From NCBI GenBank assembly GCA_949130485.1, contig OX422185.1, positions 5,006,928 to 5,070,927 of the forward strand: a stretch of DNA of 64,000 bases, in the 5' to 3' direction. This document shows positions 58,310 through 64,000 of this stretch, piece by piece (the first letter of the stretch is position 1; each line of letters begins with the position of its first letter). Origin of the DNA: Agelas oroides (Eukaryota; Porifera; Demospongiae; Agelasida; Agelasidae). The notes beneath the pieces were generated by a model, which was not told where the DNA came from, made no database searches, and saw only the letters and a program-made list of their open reading frames with translations. The position numbers and the translations under genes were made by a program.

Positions 58310-58629
58310 TACATACATATGGAAATAAACTATGTATGATCAACCTTCAAAATGCAAGAGAACTTGTTTGGATTGAGATTTTAGGAGCCTTGTTTACAGA
58401 TCTCTCCAATTTGTATTGGCAATATTACAGTAAAACTGGGGTGAAGGCCTGAAAATACATTAGCCAACCAGCGTTTGAGTTCTACTAATGACAGGAAGTG
58501 AATATATGGTAGAACATGGAAATTTTGAAAATTGGGGTAGTACCTGACCAATCACTTTAAACAAAGTTTGCAGGATTTAAAAACTGTGGCATTCTAGCAA
58601 GACACTTCCGAGCAATGTTATTCCCCAGA

Positions 58630-59110
58630 CCCTTCCTCACGTGGTCAGAAGGGTGTGTAGTGTACGGAAGTTGAACATAGCGAAGCGTGTGATGCTATTG
58701 CAGGGAAGGACGCCGTCCTTATTGAGACCGATCTCAAGAAGTAAACAAGCTACAGAGATGAAACGAAAAGCTACAACTAGTTAAAAGAAAGCCCTAATCT
58801 CGCTGCAGCTTCCAAAGGAAACAGGGCTGTAACAGCAAAGCTACAAGTATCAGAACATACCGAAGATAGCGACTTCCAGTTTGAAAAGTTCACATTTATC
58901 TGCACACTTGCACTTCAGTGGTAAGCTTCAAAACTACAGCATAGCTAGGCAAAGCCTTAGGCTATCCATTGCTTTTTACTAGAAGTCTGTACCTGGTTTA
59001 CAACTGGAGATATAAAACGGAATACACACCACATAGTCTTGACCGCTTCATTCGTGATGATTATGGTCATCCGCGTAATATTGCAATAACACCTTACAGT
59101 CGGTAAAGAG
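58630..59110 (+). mobile_element. piggyBac-like MITE, 5'-truncated (block E)
   Basis: Paralogue of 25160-25637, with GTCGGTAAAGAG then TTAA at 59111-59114. Confidence 0.7.
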
Positions 59111-59292
59111 TTAAGTAAGGACTACATGTAAGGATCCAACTGCACCTGGGCATGAAACTTAACAACTTTATGTAAGGACTATATGTAGGCCAGGCTGGAT
59201 GCTACCAGACAGCATACGTAGGTGAACTTTAGCTAGCCAAAAGACCAGTTCAATCTTGCCCTGCTGTTTCTCTCTAGAGTAAATTGTACAAT

Positions 59293-59540
59293 ATGTGTGG
59301 CAGTCCTGTGTAGGTTATTCCGTTGCGTATTTCAATCACATTGCTGTGTTTGAAGCGCTGTATCGTTGAACTTCCGTTAAGGTCGGGGCTCATATGTGTT
59401 TCATAGTTGCATGAATATCTAATGAATCTATGAAGCGCATATGAACCCTGCCCTTAACGGAAGTTCAGCGATACGGCGCTTTGAAGACAGCGGTGTGATT
59501 GAAATACGCGATGGAATAACTACACGGGACTGCCACATGT
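59293..59540. mobile_element. ~248-bp fold-back element, block E copy
   Basis: Same arms and centre as 25820-26067. Confidence 0.85.
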
Positions 59541-59566
59541 GAATGCTGGAAGAAAGGGGGTTTGAA

Positions 59567-59768
59567 TGTAGACCCAGATAAACCAGGTCTTCCAAAAATT
59601 CATAATCTTTCCTGGGAAGCCGTTGTCAAGGCTCTGGTCTGCAATCAGTAGATTCAACATTTGTCTTTATATACCCTGGCCTTTTTGTAACAGTTATGGG
59701 TTTTGTGATCTTACAACCCTCATGTGGTAGAATATTCATTGCAGTTGTGAGCTATTCATTGAACTATG
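59567..59768 (+). repeat. Recurrent module copy (block E)
   Basis: GACCCAGATAAACCAGGTC hairpin as at 26095; AACAGTTATGGGTTTTG variant. Confidence 0.75.
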
Positions 59769-59790
59769 AATGTTGACATACAGACTCACC

Positions 59791-59953
<163 letters not shown>

Positions 59954-60199
59954 CTGAAGATGACATGGTGTTTGTACTAGGGAGACATTTCATCATCATA
60001 AGTCTGAAAGAGAATACTGGTTTTGTGTTGACAAGTAGAAGGCAAAGGCAGTCTTTACTAAAGAATTCGATCACACATGCAGAGATCAACGTTCAACCTA
60101 GGACACAAATCTCTGCTGCACTGTGCTTACGTGCAGGCATGCAGCCTAGCGGACTAATCCATTGTATTGATACTGGCCTCATTGCTACAAAGGGCTATG

Positions 60200-60917
60200 G
60201 CAATGGGAGGTAGCCATCAGCAGTTGCTAGCAAATTTTCACAAGTAGTGATATCACTCACGGAATAATGTTCTGAAAAAGTTCATATTAATTCAAGTGTA
60301 CAATACAGTATAATAATATTATTGTATGCATGCTTTGATGTTTTCGCAGAAATATTTCACAAAAGCACACGCAAAAAAAACTTGCTGCATGAAATTTTAT
60401 GATTTTGGGACCCCACACACCTCCCCTGTCCTATTCTGACAAGTGCAAGAGACTATCTTTTCTGTGCAGTGCAGTGTGCAGTTACTGTATGATGCAACCA
60501 ATAGTACACTACAGTCAGTATTCTTGGCTGGCAAACACCTACTCTGAGCCCAAGCAGCCTTCGAGAAATAAGTCCCCCTACAAGGTGAGAGTAGTGTTTT
60601 CTAAGCCTGATTATGCAGCCAGGGCAAGAATTGGCCATCTCGGTGCCAACTGTGGTCCTTTTACAGCCAAGCCTAGCAGCTACCATGTGCACAGAACCCT
60701 GTGGGTGACCCCACCCATCTCCCCCTGTCCCACTCGAAGCAGAACCCACGCACAAGTGTGCAGCAACTATATATTCTGCGCAGTGCGCAGTACGATGTAA
60801 CAAAAAGTGTGAGATAGGGTTTAAAGGACTTATTAAGCGCTTGTAGAGTGTATCTAGTAAAAAGAAGCAAAGACAAGCACAGACAAGGATCTACCAACTA
60901 TTTGATACTATAGAGGG
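60200..60917. other. Unassigned; diverged direct repeat
   Basis: 60411-60520 and 60706-60810 share ACCCCAC, CTCCCC(C)TGTCC, GTGCAGTG/GCGCAGTGCGCAGTA and ATGATGCAAC/CGATGTAAC, an old ~100-bp direct duplication. The 133-codon plus frame spanning it is unrecognised. Confidence 0.35.
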
Positions 60918-61354
60918 AGTGATGGGCGATACCAATGCCGATATTTCCAATACTGGCGTCACTGCTGCTGGTATTGATACTTAGAATTAGTATCGGATTG
61001 TAACGATACTTCACATGACATGTCACGTGTGCCACACGGCCACTTCCTGTGCATGTGATCGTCGCTGAGACTGAGTACAGTCTACTAGCACCACATGGCC
61101 ACTTCCTGTGCATGTGATCGTCGCTGAGACTGAGTACAGTCTACTGATCTAGCACCAATTCTTGTAACGTGTTAGAAGTGAGAAGTTGAGAATGGTTATG
61201 AGTAAGCGAAAGAGGAATGCTGTCATTCATTATTGTGTGGCTTCCTGTATTTGCACATCTGGTATCGTATCAATTACGTATCGATATTCTCGATACCTGC
61301 ATCAACATACTTGGTATCGTATTGGTTTAGCATTTACTGGTATTGCCCATCACT
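60918..61354. mobile_element. 437-bp hAT-like element
   Basis: Ends AGTGATGGGCGATACC and GGTATTGCCCATCACT. The termini resemble those of the 1422-1926 element (GGGATGGGCGAT). No clean 8-bp duplication is visible, because a TAGCCTCG element abuts the right end. A 59-bp tandem (CCACACGGCCACTTCCTGTG...) lies at 61032-61149. Confidence 0.75.
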
Positions 61355-61500
61355 AGCCTCGTTCCCAGGCTGTTCCCGCCTCCAGTTTTTGATCGCTTCC
61401 AGTATAAAAATGGAGGGGGAAGGCCTGGGAGAAAGAGTCACGTGTGTGACGTCAGGTAGACGTGAGGGTAGACGTGAGAGGGGCGGTGCCCGATCGTTGT
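61354..61500 (+). repeat. TAGCCTCGTTCCC-type fold-back repeat
   Basis: TAGCCTCGTTCCCAGGCTGT then GGGGGAAGGCCTGGGAG, GTGTGACGTCAGG and two GTAGACGTGAGG units. It is the reverse complement of 26653-26850. Confidence 0.75.
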
Positions 61501-61619
61501 AATTCACAAACTTTGCATTGATCATCCTCAAGTCTACCAAACAATGAGCTGTATTGACGCTGTCTTTCGAATGCTACAGTCTCAAGTTCTTGGACAACAT
61601 ATTATAAGAAGGACCTAGA

Positions 61620-61850
61620 GATTCACTCATGTCAATTTTCGAAAGACAGCTGCATAGAGACAACCTGTCGTATGGATAAGGCCAGTGACACTGCATTTTG
61701 TGCAGGAGATATCAGTCCCCATCTCCCAGTCACCCAGTGGAGCTAATGAGGCCTGGTATTGGCTGAAATGCACTCTGCACACAGTGTGACTTGGCATAAC
61801 AGCTAGGACTGATTTTAGGGAGATGTGGTTCATTGATAGCTTATGCTGTT
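61620..61850 (+). repeat. Hammerhead-like repeat, decayed core
   Basis: CTAATGA (61743-61749) replaces CTGATGA; GGCC-TGGTATT-GGCT and GAAA follow. The outer arms GTGCAG/CTGCAC are kept. Confidence 0.6.
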
Positions 61851-62767
61851 TCACTCAGTGGTTGTAAATAGTAGCTATAGTATATTTAGGTTGTTCATAC
61901 TGCTGGTCATTGGGGGGAGTGCCCTTCTGATCAAGGCAAAACTACGGGTTCTTGTGTGGGAGAGGAGGAAAGAGAGCCTGGTACACACTGTTTGCGCATA
62001 TGTACCAAGTTCCGTTGGTAACCTGCATACAACTCCACTTATGGTCAACTTCTGTTCACCTGCTGAAAGGTCGCACTGCATAGTTATACTCCCCCATGAG
62101 ACACATATGGGTGATTTTGAAGTCAGAAACAATATCGCTTTGATGGCAACAGTATTAATTGCTTCGTTCTAGGTGATTGGTGAACTTCAAAGGGAAGAAA
62201 TAAGTCAGTCACATGTTGCAGTGTTTAGCTGGAATGGACAAATGCATGGATAATTCCTGTAAGTGAAGAGCTAAGTACTGTCGTCTCTCCTTCATCATCG
62301 TCCATACAGAGCATGGTCGGTGGCAGCCATTTTCTTGCGGGAGAAGTCGGCATGACTCACGGAGGTTAGTGTAATGGAGCAGATTTTACAGAAATTTCCA
62401 AATTCCCAGAAATTCTGGGGGAACTGAGGATGTGCAACAGTGTGTACTAGGCTCATTTTCCTCCACTTACGCATGAGAGCCTAGGAATGAGGCTACAGGT
62501 TTTGGGCCCTACTCCTGACCCATACATGTACCTACTACAGAAAGGGCAGGACCACTCCCCCACCTAAAAGCTTTATTTTGTTAAAGTTATAAACAACACT
62601 GCTAGCTACATCATGTTCTAAGAATGTATGCTTACATAATATCCCAGCTCAAAACATTTGTGTGACATTCTAAGCTACTAGGCTCTTTGTTTTCTCCCCC
62701 TACGCATGATGAGGCTACAGGTTTTGGTCCTGATGTAACAACCTAAGCAGTCTGATTTTTGTTACTA

Positions 62768-62932
62768 CAGCAGATTGTGCAACTGAACAGTGGAAAACCA
62801 CAATTGAGTTACCACATATGAATCTAATTATCTTTCCCGCCTCAGCGTGCCCTTCCTCTTGGCACAGCTAGTAAATCAATTGTGGTTTTCCACTGTCAGC
62901 TATGCTTGTCGCAAGACTTTTGCAATCTGCTG
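62768..62932. mobile_element. 165-bp TA-flanked hairpin MITE
   Basis: Ends CAGCAGATTG/CAATCTGCTG and an inner perfect 20-bp pair CAGTGGAAAACCACAATTGA (62788-62807 with 62876-62895). TA lies at 62766-62767 and 62933-62934. Block A has the empty site TTACTAACTGCATGCC near 12611. Confidence 0.88.
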
Positions 62933-63046
62933 TACCTGCATGCCAAATATTCAAGGGAGGCTCCCCGAAAACAGGGTGACCTAAACACAAAACAGGGGAA
63001 AAAACACAATAATTTTATACTTAACTACATTCAAATCTTGATAGAC

Positions 63047-63592
63047 CTAGGAAATACCCAAGTCTTCCAAAAATTTTTAAGACCAAAATTTAAAAGATGA
63101 AAATTTCAAATTTCTAACCGTGATCAAGAATGAAGTATTGTAAACAGCTGCTTATATACCCTAGTCTCGTCCCCAGACCTACTTTTTCGCGTGCACCCTG
63201 CGGACTCGTCGAAAAATAGGGTCTGGACACTTTCACTACGAAAACTGGGCAAGTTTACATACGGAGGTCAGTAAATTGGGTAATTGTAGGTGTTAATTAC
63301 ATTATCAGCTACCTGCAGCGGTTGCCTTGGCGCCAAGAATTTGCAAGCTGGCTATTTGTGATAACGTATAACACAATTTACTTCACCTGATCAATTTGAT
63401 TGGTGCGATAACATGCCAATACGCTCGTATGATTACACCCCAGTTTTACCAGTGAACATCTCCAGACTCTATTTTTCAACAAGGCCGCAGGGCGTGTGCG
63501 AAAAATTTGGTGTCTGGGGACAAGACTAATATACCCAGGCTCATTCCTAACACTTGTGGGTTTTGTGAAATATTCATTGAGCTATGAATACT
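63047..63592 (+). repeat. Recurrent module copy split by a transposon
   Basis: AAGTCTTCCAAAAATTTTT and TTATATACCC lie before 63161; ATATACCCAGGCTCATTCC, ACACTTGTGGGTTTTGTG and ATTCATTGAGCTATGAAT resume after 63528. Confidence 0.85.
63162..63528. mobile_element. 367-bp 8-bp-TSD element inserted in the module
   Basis: Ends TAGTCTCGTCCCCAGACC and GTCTGGGGACAAGACTA, inner TTTTTCG/CGAAAAA pairs. The TSD ATATACCC lies at 63154-63161 and 63529-63536. It is related in end structure to the TAGCCTCGTTCCCAGGC family. Confidence 0.92.
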
Positions 63593-64000
63593 GTTAGTTC
63601 GAAAAATTAAGCCTGCACAAATGACATGTGTGCGCATACTGGTGAGAAGTCCCTAGTTGTGAGTTCCCCATCCTCCTAGCAGGGAGAGAGCCTGGAAACA
63701 ACCCTGAGATACCTGTGGCAGGGATGGTGCAGGCACATGGTTATCCCTGAATGGCTACATGAAGACAGTGTCAGAGAGTCAGAGGAGCTAGACAATGCTA
63801 AACTTATAACCTTACTGGACACAAGGAAGTGATGTCACCACAATGGTTTGTAGTTACATCATAACGTACTCATGCATTGGCGAAACACATACTGCTACAT
63901 CTCCACAGGGAAAACAACAACAACAAAGAGTGATAACAAGAAGATGCATTCGGTTTGTGCTATATTTCGAGTACCACACACAAAGCAGTGCTTTGACAGC
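63593..64000. other. Unassigned sequence at window end
   Basis: No gene or clear repeat structure is seen. A GGGAGAGAGCCTGG word near 63681-63694 suggests a decayed hairpin. Confidence 0.4.

Noticed and set aside
60399..60800. 133-codon plus-strand ORF
   Set aside because: Spans an old direct repeat; no recognisable domain; minus strand equally open.

Overview
This window is repeat-dominated non-coding DNA from a eukaryote, almost certainly an animal. The evidence is long (CA)n/(GT)n microsatellites, a short interstitial TTAGGG-type telomeric tract (18265-18358), a tRNA-derived sequence with A and B boxes, and many small non-autonomous DNA transposons with animal-type target duplications (TA, TTAA and 8 bp). 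There are no operons and no intact long ORF. The density of fold-back elements and one KIAA1958/QRICH1-like (Crypton-derived) fragment fit a marine invertebrate. A sponge is my best guess, but it is not proven.

Large-scale layout. Two paralogous systems make up most of the window. System 1 has three collinear copies: block A (about 5460-16680), block B (about 27170-38905) and block C (38906-48586, resuming at 51032-51460). B and C are a recent, nearly identical tandem duplication with a unit of about 8.5 kb, and both junctions fall inside a recurrent repeat module. System 2 has two copies: block D (about 21192-26610) and block E (52153-60190). Because the copies are collinear, insertions can be read against their empty sites: a 902-bp palindrome-rich element in B and C but not A, a 1124-bp giant palindrome in E but not D, and a 2.4-kb composite element in C but not A. 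Each copy has also grown its own minisatellite: 83 bp x 24 and 18 bp x 6 in A, 51 bp x 24 in B, 51 bp x 17 and 66 bp x 3 in C.

Short-scale layout. A module of roughly 150-220 bp recurs about 18 times. It contains an AGACC...GGTCT hairpin, a TATATACCC box, CACTTGTGGGTTT and ATTCATTGACAG. Between these copies lie TTAA-flanked (piggyBac-like) MITEs, 8-bp-TSD elements ending TAGCCTCGTTCCCAGGC, TA-flanked hairpins, and CCAAT-bearing fold-backs.

Genes. The only coding remnant I recognise is a frameshifted Crypton/KIAA1958-QRICH1-like fragment at 51641-51990. A few unrecognised segments with exon-like properties are listed at low confidence. The most unusual signal is a hammerhead-ribozyme-core-like sequence at 9955-10027, with four decayed relatives elsewhere in the window.
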